Source: Spirometra erinaceieuropaei
Taxonomy: Eukaryota; Platyhelminthes; Cestoda; Diphyllobothriidea; Diphyllobothriidae
Assembly: GCA_902702965.1 (NCBI GenBank)
Contig: CACRXP010000144.1
Location: 191,234-255,233, forward strand
DNA: 64,000 nt
Reading direction: 5' to 3'
In this document: positions 45,990 through 56,640 of the stretch, in pieces
Numbering within the stretch: position 1 is the stretch's first letter
How the letters are laid out: each line of letters starts with the position of its first letter
Made by a program: the position numbers and the translations under genes
Notes under the pieces: generated by a model
What the model was told of the DNA's origin: nothing
Databases searched by the model: none
The model's input: only the letters and a program-made list of their open reading frames with translations

Positions 45990-46069
45990 GCATGATGTAG
46001 CATGGCTACTGCATCCAATAAATACCGCAGCCCCTTGTGCAGCATCCACCCTTTTCTGCTCTTTTGTCT

Positions 46070-46100
46070 CTGATGAAGGATTCGAGTAGGAATCCGAAAC
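46070..46100 (+). ncRNA. Hammerhead-like hairpin motif in the 3' UTR of Penelope-like family 1
   Basis: CTGATGA (46070-46076) is followed by one A and a perfect 6-bp stem, GGATTC (46078-46083) with GAATCC (46090-46095), loop GAGTAG. GAAAC (46096-46100) comes next. The order CUGAUGA, stem II, GAAA is the catalytic core layout of a hammerhead ribozyme, and such ribozymes have been reported in Penelope-like elements. The extra A before stem II and the lack of an obvious stem III and cleavage-site context mean activity is uncertain. Confidence 0.45.
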
Positions 46101-46108
46101 TTCAGGCT

Positions 46109-46114
46109 AATAAA
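46109..46114 (+). terminator. Polyadenylation signal of Penelope-like family 1
   Basis: AATAAA 9 nt after the GAAAC box of the hairpin motif, near the 3' limit of the family similarity. Confidence 0.5.
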
Positions 46115-46130
46115 GCTCTTGTCCCGGCGA

Positions 46131-47130
46131 TCGTGTCTTCTTCTTCAAGACTACTTTCTGGGAATCGGCTCTTTACTTCTATTGGCACTTTGGTGTATCG
46201 CGGCTCGAGCTTTGCACGCACTATGAGCATCCAGCTTTTTGCTGACGGTACAGTCGCCAGAAGGACGCGTAGGTGTTCGAAAGACCTGTTCTGAGCTGCA
46301 TCAGGGCTGATCGTTAGAGGACGTGCGTAGACAGTGAAAATGGTGAGGAGTCGAGCTGTTGAAAAAGTCAGGATGTGACTCATGAAGCTGAATTTGATCC
46401 CCTGCGGCTGACTGTGCAGTCGTGTCACGATGTCATTGCTAATGACAAACTGCGTCACAACGGTATACCCTTTCTGGCGGGCTAACTCCAGAAGGGGCTG
46501 TAGTCGACTCCTGGTGCCCACTTTGTTGTGCACCAGTTCTCGCATGACGAGTGCGGTCCCGTGATCGGGTCGACCGCTTTCCCCATTGGTCAAAAGGGTG
46601 CGAGCATTCTATGCTGCCGGTGTGGGTGAATTTAATGTGCACCCACTGGGAAGAGCTGGGCAGACAAAAGCGCGGATCTTTTCTTGTACGATCGTGTGGT
46701 CTGTGAGTTTTTAATCTGTAGGCCGTGATCTGCATGCACATGATATTATCCCGGCATTTGCTTACAATACCTTTTACAGCCCTATCCCTCCACATTTGGG
46801 TTAGCAGTGCCATCACTAAAAAGACCTGCCCAGACATCCAAGAGGGATGCTGAAATTCATTTTAGTGGGAGAACAACCGAGTTGGTCTGAACAGTCTACG
46901 GGATTATATGTCGCCAAATCTGCAGGGCATTTAAATTGTAATTGGTGAAGGGGACAAGACAGAGGGGGAAGAGAAATGGTGGGAAGGAGGAAAGGGAGGA
47001 GGGGAGGAGGAGGGGGGCAGAATTGGAGAGGATTTAGCGTTTACAGGGAGCATCGGTTGCCCTCATCTTGTGTAATCTACCAGTCAAGGCAACTGCCGGA
47101 ATGTGCCTGTTAGTCAGGCCCTGCACTTCT
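46131..47130 (-). mobile_element. RTE-type non-LTR element: 5' UTR and N-terminal half of the endonuclease
   Basis: Minus-strand translation gives NARTLLTNGESGRPDHG, then ALVMRELVHNKVGTRSRLQP, matching the start of an RTE endonuclease. It continues through FVISNDIVTRLHSQPQGIKF, IFTVYARPLTISPDAAQNRS and LRVLLATVPSAKSWMLIV (about 46460-46230), where the family normally has a GDFNARVG block next; that block is lost. The 5' part (46640-47130) matches 41760-41960. So the copy keeps the 5' end and loses the RT, the reverse of the usual truncation. It abuts the PLE 3' end at about 46130. A strongly purine-rich tract at 46970-47030 belongs to the presumed 5' UTR. Confidence 0.65.
46970..47030 (+). 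repeat. G-rich polypurine tract
   Basis: About 60 nt of nearly pure purine (GAGGGGGAAGAGAAATGG, GGGAAGGAGGAAAGGGAGGA, GGGGAGGAGGAGGGGGG) with many G3+ runs. A shorter version is at 41817-41850 in the related element. It could form quadruplex or triplex structures. Confidence 0.6.
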
Positions 47131-49639
47131 AAGAGCCACAAATTAAAGTTTAGGGTGAAATAATGAAGGTTAAGTGCAGTCAAAATCTGCCAGTTTGCAC
47201 TCACATCAAATCAATGAACAGGTGGAACATAGAAACTCTCAAGAAAGATGTTGCCATAATTCATTATGGAAGAGTTAATTGCGGTAACTCATAACCTGGT
47301 CGATACATGTGCATGATTGATGACCATTCTAATTGTAGACAGGATATAAATACGTGTCGGGGACAGAGCTATTGGGACTATATGTTCCCACGCCGTGCGC
47401 ATGACGGAGTCGGCGTGTTGAGGATGATGGAGTTGGGTTAGAGGGCGAATGAAATGAGTTCCGGTTAGATTGAAAGTTTTAATACTGATCGTCTTAAAAC
47501 AAAATCACATAATATTTTCCATAATGCCGCGTGCGAAATCTATACACAGAAAAAACTGCAACTTGGGCAATATAGACTATTCTGCTTAATTTTGGATTCC
47601 CATGACGTATTATTTTTTTTTATAAATATGGTGCTGATCACAATACTTTTTTGTACGTATTTGGTCGATGTCACTTCTTTATTATGTTTTGCCAAAAAAG
47701 AGGTATATCTGAGCCATAACAGGGCTTCCAATTATGAATGCTTTAGAGCGTTCCGTATCAACTCAAATGTCCTCGTGCATGCCCGATCGCCAGTGCCCCT
47801 CATTAAGTGCCCATAATTGTACAAATCAATAGCAATATGTTACGAGCTGTATAAGGGGCATTCTAATATCATGGTGGAATCCAGAATTTGCACTACGCTA
47901 GGAAACTGAAAACCTCAAATGGGATACAGTTCTATCACGTACTGCGGACGTATATCTCGTGTAACGGCGGTGTCTTTGATAGGCCCTCTGGCAGTAAGTT
48001 CCTTGAGTGATTTACCAGCCATGCGGACAATTTTTTTCACAAAAGAATCCTACATCTTCTGTCTGTTATATGTTTAGGGGAAGACTGCACAGGTAAATCG
48101 CATAGTTAAGCGAGAACGGCCAGTCGTTCTGTTCTCTGTAAGTGCATGGCGTGGACGTGGTCGGTATTAAAATGCAAAAAAGAGATGCTACTTGCATCCC
48201 CTCAAATTCGGGCAATTTTTTTGCATCTTACTAAGCATTTATGCGTAGTGATTCGAAAACTAACTTAATGTGAACATTTTGCTGCGGCGGTCCGCAAGGC
48301 GGTTAAGCTTAATGACGTTGACAGTATGCGCCGTTAATTTCTTGTGAACACTTGCACAGGAAATAGGTTTTGCGCGCGCCTAATTATAATGGGAGCAATA
48401 TTTAAACAATTCTTTGATTTATTTGAAACATACGAATAACTTTATTATTTCAAATCACTAAAAAGATACCTCGCCCCCACCTCGATGACAATCGCGGATC
48501 TGCGCAAAAGCAATCTCACCGTCTGTTTGCATTATTACTTTGATTGACACCCAAAATGAGGAGAGAATAAGAAATTTACTGGGATTCCCCGAATGCATAC
48601 GCGCCTTCTCATTATGAGCTTTTAAAGGACTTGTGCGAACGCATTATAATATTTAGGAGTCATATACTGGTTTGAAAACTGTCGGTATAATCTTTACTAG
48701 ACTGGTTTTTTTAACGGGATTAATTTTCGAACCTCAATTGGGGCTTTCGTTTAAAGTGCGATGAAACCCCATAGATCTCGGCCACTTGAGGGACACGGCG
48801 AATTAAATGCAAATTGATCTATTTAGAGTTTTGTTTCGACGAGACTTGACCAGTTCTCATGCCCTGGTAGTGAAGAAGCTAATAAATTATGCATTTGCTC
48901 TCCGCGAAACATGTGCGCAGGACCGTCACGAATGCTCAGCTGTGTATATATGACCAGTCCGAAATCTCGTGGGTTTTATTTAGTGCAGCAGCGACGGCCA
49001 AAACGCATGGAAGGACATTTTGAGATTTCCGATGTCGGGGTCATAAGAACTTGCAGTTCGATGCCACGGACTAATAATTCAATATTCGTGAAGAACAACT
49101 GCATTCTACTAAGGACTCTATTTTACGACAGCACATCCCGCCATCGATTATAAGTCGACACTTTTTGTATGTTTCACATGTTAATTTACGGTGGGTATAC
49201 TAACTCATGAAATGGGTGTACTTTTGCTATATTACTAGCTGCTGTTTTGTCATTCTTCTAATGAAATCGCGCATGTTTTAGGTTATAACTCCACCATCAG
49301 TATTTGCAGTTTTTGATTTCATAAACAGTAAGGTACAATGATTATCACGTTAAGCTACGCTCAGCAAGCCCCAGAAGTGGCACGGAAAGGCCATGTGAAA
49401 AAGTGTAGATTATTAGTTGATAATGCATTTGTTAAGCCGTGGCAAAAAATCTGTCGGACTGAAGGACTAATATGATCTTTGTTCATGAGGCTTGTACTTA
49501 GTCTCCTTGCCATCCTGTAAACAGCTATCTAGCGTAATCCAACTAATTGGAATGACACGATGAGGAAAACCAATTCGTAGACAACAGAAGCTTGACAAAA
49601 CACTGTGATCGCAAAGTCGGTGCAAACTATTTATAGGCC
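47131..49639. other. Unassigned AT-rich region with a transposon-end fragment
   Basis: 49188-49217 (GGTGGGTATACTAACTCATG, then AAATGGGTG) matches the terminal repeat of the Tc1-like inverted-repeat family without a partner end. Nothing else is recognised. Confidence 0.35.
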
Positions 49640-49770
49640 CATGCGATGCATGAATGTGAGTGGACAGTGTGCACAGTGGAGGCGGATGCGGCAGGTGTAG
49701 GTTGGAGCTTTAGGTACTGGTTCGCCAGTCCCCGTGCGATGGATTCGTAAGTGACCGAACATGTTTATGA
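49640..49770 (-). pseudogene. Zinc-finger repeat relic
   Basis: Minus-strand translation: FGHLRIHRTGTGEPVPKAP, then YTCRIRLHCAHCPLTFMHRM and GL before a stop. This is the end of finger 1, the linker and most of finger 2 of the tapeworm-type C2H2 repeat. The first Cys pair and the last His pair are lost. Confidence 0.6.
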
Positions 49771-50929
49771 CCAAAAACAGCACAAGAACGGGTCAGAAAG
49801 CGACCATGCACATGACCTGTATATCCATCGGGAGTCCAAGTGCCTCTACTGACGGAATCAAGTATCAGAGTACTACCAGTGTACACTAGGCTGTGAGTGT
49901 CATTATTTGCTGATCCTAGAATAGTAGACGCTTTCAAACCTTGGGCCCAGAAGGGTGGCATGCGGTCCATTGCTGTTCAAACGCCGGGTCACCAGTCAGC
50001 CAACGACTGGGAAGCATTACACATATGCGTAACACCCTCTTCACTCGCGTGAGAATGCCACAGGTCAATTTAGGAAGAAGCTGTTTTAGACTGACTTGCA
50101 GCCTACCTGTCCGCCAATACACGCAAGCAAACACAACTGGGCCAACTGCGTGGACTGAGTTGAGGCGTCAGTTGGCAACCTTGCAAAGCAGGGCTCTGGA
50201 CGCACCTTGATATTCTCAGACTCCAATCGCACATACAGCAAAAGATGCACATAGGGAAGAAGTCCAAAAGCATACTTCCCACTTAAGTGAGACTGCTCGC
50301 AACGGGTTATGTTGTTTTGTGATGCACCCGCGGGTGAGGGAAGGCGTGATGGTGTAGTGTAGCCGGCAATTATCTACCACAGATTTCATGACTGCGCATG
50401 TGGCCTAATTGGCCGATGTGCTGGCTGAACGCGCGGGACAGTGAGGGGAGTTAAGCAGAATGCGGCGAATGAAATCGGTGCTTATGACACCGGTTTACCT
50501 GGCTCCGTGGCTTCGAGTGTCATGTTTTCCTCATCACGGTAAAACTAAAGCTCACAAACCCTGGGCCTGAGATGGATTACACACCTCCTGCATTTGCCTG
50601 GTACATCACTCTCCAAAGGCCGTTTGCCAAGTCAATCATTGACTGAAAGGCACAAAACACTAAGTAATAGACGCACCTCACGTGCGCGGGAGTGAAAAGT
50701 CGACAACGGGCTCGACCAAGTACACTCAGCGCAGTCTAGTGAATGACGTTCAGCATTTTACCTCTTCCAGTCTCCACTGTTTCCTTGTGGTCCGGGGCTG
50801 GCAGTTTTAACAGGTGCTGGGCTGTCTGATTTTTGATGCTTAAGCGGTGATCAGTCGAATTCGAAAGAACACTTACCTGTGATTGCTTACCTTGTGGCCT
50901 CTTATGGAGCTCGCTTATTTTGAAAAAGG
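49771..50929. other. Unassigned segment with a small zinc-finger repeat remnant
   Basis: 50355-50420 on the minus strand reads LGHMRSHEICGR before a stop and resembles the finger-2 end and stop of the zinc-finger repeat (compare 56775-56850). The rest is not assignable; the overlapping open frames at 49934-50210 lack family similarity. Confidence 0.35.
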
Positions 50930-51207
50930 CTAAACGAACGAGAACCAGTTTATTTAGATGCTGACGTTTTGATGAACTTGGTCGGATCTCCATTGTCAAC
51001 GCGTAAAATGCCCTTAGTCGACCAGAAATCCCAAGCGGCATATCATGTTCGTCAGCCTCGTGCTGATCGATTTTACTCTCCTCTCGTTGCCTCGGCTTCT
51101 CGGGAAGGGGGGGGAGGGTTACCCTTTTGCCTGCAGGCCTTGTGAGTCAACGCTCCGTTTGCAGGTGGTGACTGGACTTTTGTCGAGTGGTCGGTCTGGC
51201 GGTCCTT
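50930..51207 (-). mobile_element. Penelope-like element family 2, 3' UTR fragment
   Basis: Matches 54620-54900 in the same orientation (CCAGTTTATTTAGATGCTGA, GTCGACCAGAAAT, TGACTGGACTTTTGTCGAGT, GGTCGGTCTGGCGG). It includes the family hairpin motif at 50960-50997 in a variant form. It joins directly to a CR1-A 3' tail at 51208. Confidence 0.6.
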
Positions 51208-51651
51208 CTTTTAGTTTATTTGGTTAGAATAATAGGCAGAGCTTTTGAAAACCCTATTGATTACATGCCAGCTCGCTAGAATTAACTGTACACGAACAAT
51301 GAAAATATCCGCTATTAAAACAGTACTTGATTCGCTTGATTAGCATTGCCGCAGACAAAATATTTGCTGTGTGGGGAGACATTTAATTCAGATGCAGACT
51401 CTCGGGGAAAAACAGGGGAAAAAAATAATCATCCAAGCGTTTCTTGAAGATTTAAACCGACGTCGCCTCCAGGACTGACTCAGGGAGATCGTTCCATTTC
51501 TCCACTACCATTTTCGTGAAAATTGCAGAACGAAGATTAAGCCTGGACATTTTTGTCCGTAGCTTCACCGACTGACCACGAAGATTGGCTGAAAGATGCC
51601 ACTGAAAAATGTCCTTGTAGTAAATAATAATGTTCTTACGAAGTAATGAGC
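51208..51651 (-). mobile_element. CR1-like family A, 3' fragment
   Basis: Closely similar to 13900-14310. It encodes FQWHLSANLRGQSVKLRTKM and [20 protein letters not shown], then the shared 3' UTR (TAATAGGCAGAGCTTTTGAA). Its upstream end coincides exactly with the outer end of the Gypsy LTR at 51652, so the LTR element inserted into, or recombined with, this copy. Confidence 0.75.
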
Positions 51652-51876
51652 TGTATCTCACGAACCCCTAGCCTTAAAGGCACCAACTAAAACGAAGCAG
51701 TGAATAATATAGAGATTGTGAACGTAAAGAAAACTGACAACAGACCTTGCCAGAGGAGCACGCTAGCTAGGCGGATTGTACAGGTGTGTCATTTTTCGTC
51801 ACATTCAAACAAACAGTGTGGTGAAAGAAAATGGGACTAAATAGTCAAAGGTAAATAAGTCAGGTACCTCACTACA
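51652..51876 (-). repeat. 3' LTR of Gypsy-type element 2
   Basis: On the minus strand the LTR starts TGTAGTGAGGTACCTGACTT at 51876, right after a polypurine tract, and ends GGTTCGTGAGATACA at 51652. It has TG...CA borders and is 225 bp. No second LTR copy is found in the window because the upstream part of the element is truncated. Boundaries rest on the PPT junction and the sharp junction with the CR1 fragment. Confidence 0.65.
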
Positions 51877-51888
51877 TTTCCCCCCTTC
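51877..51888 (-). promoter_or_regulatory. Polypurine tract of Gypsy-type element 2
   Basis: GAAGGGGGGAAA on the minus strand lies immediately upstream of the TGTAGTG start of the LTR, the expected position for plus-strand DNA priming. Confidence 0.7.
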
Positions 51889-53485
51889 TAGACCAGAGGG
51901 CAACGAAATACGGCTCCCGAGAATATGAATAAGTCCAGACAAAATGCTAACTAAACGATCCGATAAATAAACGTGACGGCCACTGCGAGTGATATAAGCA
52001 GGAGGTACAGTCGAGGAGCATTGACTGCGTGCTTTGATGGAGGATGATGTTGTAGTTGGATGCTGTCGACATGTAGGGAGAGGAAGTATGCCACACGGAG
52101 GGGTGGAGGTCAAGGGAGGAGAAGGGCAAGGCAGTGGGCAGGGCGAATGAGCAGGGGATAGGTAAGATGGAGGAACAGGGGATAGGGGATCAGCACATTT
52201 TTGTCATTGTGACCGGTCCGGCGGCTCCACTGCAACAGCAGCCCTGACCCGATCGACACTGACCACGTCCTCATTGTCACTGCAAAGAATCCGGAAGGTC
52301 TTGGCGTTGCGCGCGAACACGCGGAACGGTCCTTCGTATGATGATTCCAGCGGCTGGAGCACACGGTCACACCGGGCGAAAACATGAGTACATTTGTCCA
52401 AATCTTTTTTCGACACAAGACTCAGTCATTGGAGCTCGGAACCGGGGAAAGCGAGCGCACAAATTGCCGCAAACGGTGCACAATATTGTCAGGAGTCTCG
52501 TCGGTCCCACGACAGGTTAGGTTGATCATCTCGCCTGGCAGTCGGAGGGTAGTGCCGAAAATCAATTCAGCTGCGCTACAGCCCAGATCCGAATTCAAAT
52601 CTGTGCGGATGCCGACGAGTGCAAGATGAAGGTTGTCCGACCAGTTTCCTGGGTCTTCTACGGCACGTAGGACGGTCTTTAGCTGACGATGGAAACGTTC
52701 CACTATACCGTTGGCAGTCAGGTGGTAGGCTGTCGTCGGATGCGTGTGCAGCCAATAAAATTGAGTATCGTTTGAAATAGTGCTTACTCAAAATTGGCAT
52801 TATGATCAATCGTAACCGTTGATGGGGCACCGAACATGGCGACACAACGACTGGCGAAGGCTTTCACGATGGTTTCAGCCTGAACATTTGACAAAGGAAA
52901 TCGATCGACGCGGGTAAGGAGGTGGGTGAAACGATTGGATGGATGCAATTGGCCTACGACATCCACGTGCACATGGCTGAACCGTGCGACGGGACTGGGA
53001 AAAGTGCCTGGTTGTGACTTGTTGTGACGCTGCACCTTGTTGCGCCGGCAACTCAGACAGGACCGAGCCCATGATTTGACGTACTTGTTCATGCCAGGCA
53101 AACGTTTCCGCAAGGAGCTTTTGAGAGGCTCGGATCCCAGGGTGTGAGAGTCCATGCAGAGTTTGAAATACAGCTCGACGCATCGAGGCGGTCACGAAAG
53201 GGCGATGAAAGGGAGTTGAGATGTCACAAAGTATTGCACCAGAGCCGGTGGTCAGAGGAACGTCGTGGAGTAGGAGACCACTAGCAGACTCTTCACCAGG
53301 GCAACATACTCGCTGTTGCTCAGCCGCCATGACACAAAGATCGATCCTGTGTGAGAGTTGAAAGGAAGACAGTGAGCGTCTGGACAGCATATCAGCCACC
53401 TCATTCTTCGAGCCAGCAATGTGACGAATTTCGGTGGTGAATTGAGCGATGTAGTCCAGGTGGGCGATTTCCCTCGGATTGTACT
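51889..53485 (-). pseudogene. Gypsy-type element 2: end of RNase H and integrase, broken
   Basis: The frame opens with HLDYIAQFTTEIRHIAGSKN, then EVADMLSRRSL, the RNase H end. The integrase zinc domain follows with HGLSHPGIRAS (His pair) and, after a frame change near 53120, ARSCLSCRRNKVQRH (Cys pair). The core has FSHVHVDVVGQLHPSNRFTH (first Asp), STVTIDHNANFE (second Asp block) and, after another break near 52780, ANGIVERFHRQLK with the catalytic Glu. The C-terminal region continues with GTTLRLPGEMI and, in a third frame, LQPLESSYEGPFRVFARN, ending TRSGRHVYLSDRL before the PPT. Three or more frameshifts. The upstream part is missing: at 53485 the sequence switches to the zinc-finger repeat. 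Same lineage as 10440-10917. Confidence 0.85.
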
Positions 53486-54470
53486 TGTCGGAGTGGAAAC
53501 GAATGCGTACGCGTCCTCATATGTCAGTGTGGTGAGTGTATGGACGGGCGCAGTGAGGGCAGTTCGGGCCGATGTGTAAATTGTTGGTATGATACATTCA
53601 CAAGTAACCGATGAGGCCGGTGTAAGATCGCAATCACGATAGGTATAAACCGAGGTCGCATTGTTGTAGGTGTGGATGTTGATGCTTGAAGTCGATCGGA
53701 CCTCAGATGTCGTCCCATGAATGGAAAGGAACGTTTGAAAAAGTGATGATGATGGTGTGGCCGCTGCGGTCAATTCAGGGGTTGAAGCAAAGCCCATGGC
53801 GTTGGTGGATGGTGGTAGCGGTCGGTGCGGTGTTTACGACAGGAGTGAGAGTGGGAGAAGAGAAAGACTTTGGCGCATTGGGTCCGGAGGTGTCTAACGA
53901 GACCGATTTGCGCACGGAATGTGCATCGACAGTGCAGGCATGTTGAAAGTGGCGGAAGTGAGACACTTATGATTTGCGAGCCTCCCGTTTATCTTTGACT
54001 GCAACGATCCGATAATTATCAAAGATCACAGTGCCAGTCTTCACTTCTCTTCTCCAGACGGGAGATTCAGGTCTGGCTTTTGTTTTCATATGGTAAAGCC
54101 GATCGGCGGGGGCGTCGAAGACTGTGGAGGGCAGTCAAAAACAATTCTGGAGGTCTTGACCCATCTCTTCAGAATCTGCAATTTTTCCGCCAAATGAGCG
54201 CATCGAAGTCACCTAGTGTAATAAGCCTTTGAGCCTTTGTCGCAGACGACAGGTGGTCTACAGGACTTCGTATACCCGTTCATTAACCCGGACACTGTGT
54301 TACTCGCACTCACATCCGACATCATTTTGAGCTAAGATTGACCTAATTTATTACTGAATCGGTTGTAAGGCTTATCGACATTACCGTCGTCACGATAATG
54401 AAAATTTTGTTAATCAATTCGAGTGTTCAACGATCCCGAAGCACTTGGTGCACAACATCATGTTGAACTA
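53484..54470 (-). repeat. Zinc-finger repeat element, copy A
   Basis: About 980 bp. On the minus strand it starts with a segment shared with 56940-57790: AGAATCTGCAATTTTTCC-type and TTTGACTGCAACGATCCGAT-type blocks, then a coding-like stretch reading HFRHFQHACTVDAHSVRKSV, HGLCFNP and a degenerate finger (YTYRDCDLTPASSVTCE in place of a CPDCDRTF-type finger). The right end (around 54470) matches 57790. The two copies lie in the same orientation and bracket Penelope-like element 2. Confidence 0.65.
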
Positions 54471-54609
54471 CACCACCGCGAAACTGGGAGTTAATTATGT
54501 TGGGGTGATTAAGCAGCAGTTTTCGAAAAGAACTAGCAAAATCCGTATTCAAGACACATAAGTTGATGGGAGCAGTAAAGGGAGTTAGTCCAATAGAAGA
54601 AGAAAATTG
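54471..54609. other. Short unassigned junction
   Basis: About 140 bp between the zinc-finger repeat and the PLE 3' UTR; nothing recognised. Confidence 0.3.
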
Positions 54610-54635
54610 GCTGTCTGTAACTGGTTTATTTTACT

Positions 54636-54673
54636 GCTGACGTTTTTAAGAGCTGGGTCGGCTCTTCATTGTC
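54636..54673 (-). ncRNA. Hairpin motif in the 3' UTR of Penelope-like family 2 (decayed hammerhead-like core)
   Basis: Minus strand: GACAATGA is followed by AGAGC, loop CGACCCA, GCTCT, then TAAAAACGTCAGC. A purine-rich AAAAC stands where GAAAC would be expected, and AATAAA lies about 10 nt further on (AGTAAAATAAACC). The related copy at 50960-50997 has GACAATGG, GAGATCCGACCAAGTTCATC, AAAACGTCAGC. Layout and position parallel the motif at 46070-46100. Neither copy has a complete hammerhead core. Confidence 0.35.
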
Positions 54674-54906
54674 AAAGCGTAAACTGCACTTAATCGATCA
54701 GAAATTTAATTTAAAGAGGCGAGTTGTTTTGGCCGGCCTCATGCTAACCTTTTTTTTCCTCTCCTCCCGCTGCGTCGGCCTCTCAGGAAATGATTGACGG
54801 GCGTTGTGCCTGTACGCTTTATGAGTCATCACTTCGTAGATGGGAGCTGATTGGACTTTTGTCGGGTGGTCGGTCAGGCGGTTCTTGTTCTTCCTCACCG
54901 AGTAAG

Positions 54907-55524
54907 CTAATCTCTGTGCGGCCCTCTTAAGTCCGGTGTGGTTGTTGGGTCGTGAGCTCTACGACTGTGATGGCGTAGGACTTTGTAATCTGCGGGAAGT
55001 TCCAGATGCCTGTTGATAGAGTGGGCATCGGAGAACCACGCCTCGATATTTAGCCGTTCTGTTTTTGTTTTGCCTCGGCGTAAGATGGTAACCCTATGGA
55101 GGTCAAAAGTATGCCCTGTTTCTCCAACGTGTGTTGCTAGTTGAGAGTTAGGGTCTAACCTCCCAGTGGTTGATTTATGTTCTTGTAGGCGAGTTTGCAG
55201 TTTCCACCCGGTTTCGCCCACATAGTTGCAGTCGCCCTCATTGCAGTTTATTTTGTAGATGACTGCTGAGACTTCAGCGGGTGGCAATTAATCTTTAGGT
55301 TGCATCAGGCGACGTCGAATTGTCGTTTATGGTCGATGGGCTATGCCTACTCTGGTGGGTTGTACCAGTCGCGAGACCGCTTCAGAGACCCCTTTAACGT
55401 AAGGAATGGCCTTCCAGACTTCGGGTTGCTGCTCATGTGGCCGTTGTCTGGGCGCCGAACGTCTGCTTCTCTCGATGAAATGTTTGGGATAACTATTGGC
55501 TGCAAATAGGTTCACAATGTACAA
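54907..55524 (-). pseudogene. Penelope-like family 2: linker and GIY-YIG endonuclease
   Basis: The 55327-55524 part reads YIVNLFAANSYPKHFIERSR, then WKAIPYVKGVSEAVSRLVQP, typical of the region between RT and endonuclease. Stop codons, including a TAA at about 55288, separate it from PPAEVSAVIYKINCNEGDCN, YVGETGWKLQTRLQEHKS, SQLATHVGETGHTFDLHRV, RLNIEAWFSDAHSINRHLEL. Seen: the Tyr-x-Gly pair of YVGETG, the Arg/His of TRLQEH, the Glu of IEAWF and the Asn of SINRH, so the catalytic set looks complete. The frame is open for 126 codons to a stop at 54907. Nicks target DNA in an intact element. Confidence 0.8.
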
Positions 55525-56640
55525 TCGTTCGGCCCTTTTATCTTCTGGAGTGCTGCAGTGTGTTTTGACTCATTGTAATAGAGTGCGGACACAACTGTGT
55601 TTGTGAGACAGAGGATGGTTGCTGTTGAAGTGTAGGATCTGTCTCGTGTCGGTGGATTTTCGGAATACTGTTGTTTGCAGCTGTCCAGTGGTACACCGGC
55701 GCACAAGTACGTCAAGGAAGGGCAGTTGGTTGTTTTTTCCGCTTCCATCGTAAATTGTATATCCGGGTCAACCGAGTTCAGTAGTCCCTTTAGATGTTCA
55801 TTGTCAGTTGTTTTGACAACGACGAAGGTGTCATCGACATAGCGTGCCCAGAACTTTGGTTGATATTTATTGAACAGCAAGTGTTCTACCCGTTGAAGAA
55901 CTAATTCACCGATTAGGCCTGATATAGGGGAGCCAATAGGAGTGTCCTTTATTTGTTCGTACATTTGTCCGTCGAAGGTGAAATAGGTTATGATACAGTA
56001 TCACAGAAGCTCGAGCAGATGCTCAGACTTCAAAGGTCTGTCTCTCTCCTCATAACGCTCTGCCAATAGTTGGTCCACAACATCTATCGCTTGTTGCTGT
56101 GGGATGGAGGTGAAGAGCGAAACGACATCAAAGGATACCATGGATTCGGTTAGCTCTAACCTCAGATGTTCAATGCGTTCAAGGAATCGATACGCAGATG
56201 CTACTGTTGTTGGTGAGCCTTCGGCCAAAAACCTAAGACGACCGAACATCCATTTTGCCAAACCGTACATTCGGAGTGCCACGAAGGGAAACGATTGGAC
56301 TGAGTGGGACATTTGCCTTGTGTACCTTCGGTAGACCGTTAAAACGAGCCATGGCGGTGTCAGTGGGTTTCATGGAGAACCAGTCGTTGGGTGAACTCGC
56401 CTCCTTGGCTCTGAGCTTTTGTTTATCCGGGCGATTGGATTATTAATTTCGTTTGCATGGCATTGTTTGTATGAATGCTGGTCTTCGAGTAAGTCCTGTA
56501 TCTTGTTCTGGTAATCCATTTTGTCTAGCACAACTAATGAACTTCCTTTGTCAGCTGGCAGAATAATTATGTACTTTTTAGTTTTTAGGCTTTTTAGTGC
56601 CCGCTATGGCGCTTGGCGCAATCTGATGGTCTCAAACTTG
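55512..56640 (-). pseudogene. Penelope-like family 2: reverse transcriptase
   Basis: Motifs in order: ILPADKGSSLVVLDKMDYQN; FNGLPKVHKANVPLSPIVSL at about 56300; after a +1 shift, YGLAKWMFGRLRFLAEGSPT; SMVSFDVVSLFTSIPQQQAI (first catalytic Asp); then 55512-55964 with DTPIGSPISGLIGELVLQRV, FWARYVDDTFVVVK (the DD pair) and VDPDIQFTMEAEKTTNCPSL. These are the standard Penelope RT blocks and all three catalytic Asp are present. Disruptions: a stop near 56400, a frameshift near 56280, and a break between 56001 and 55964. Loss of the FLD-type motif after TNCPSLTYLC points to a further small lesion. Confidence 0.85.

Larger units (their letters stand above)
45290..46130 (+). mobile_element. Penelope-like element family 1, 5'-truncated copy with 3' UTR
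   Basis: Contains the GIY-YIG gene (45438-45989), about 120 bp of 3' UTR shared with 9885-10010, a hairpin motif (46070-46100) and an AATAAA signal (46109-46114). The RT domain is missing. A further fragment of the same family lies at 58563-58812. Confidence 0.75.
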
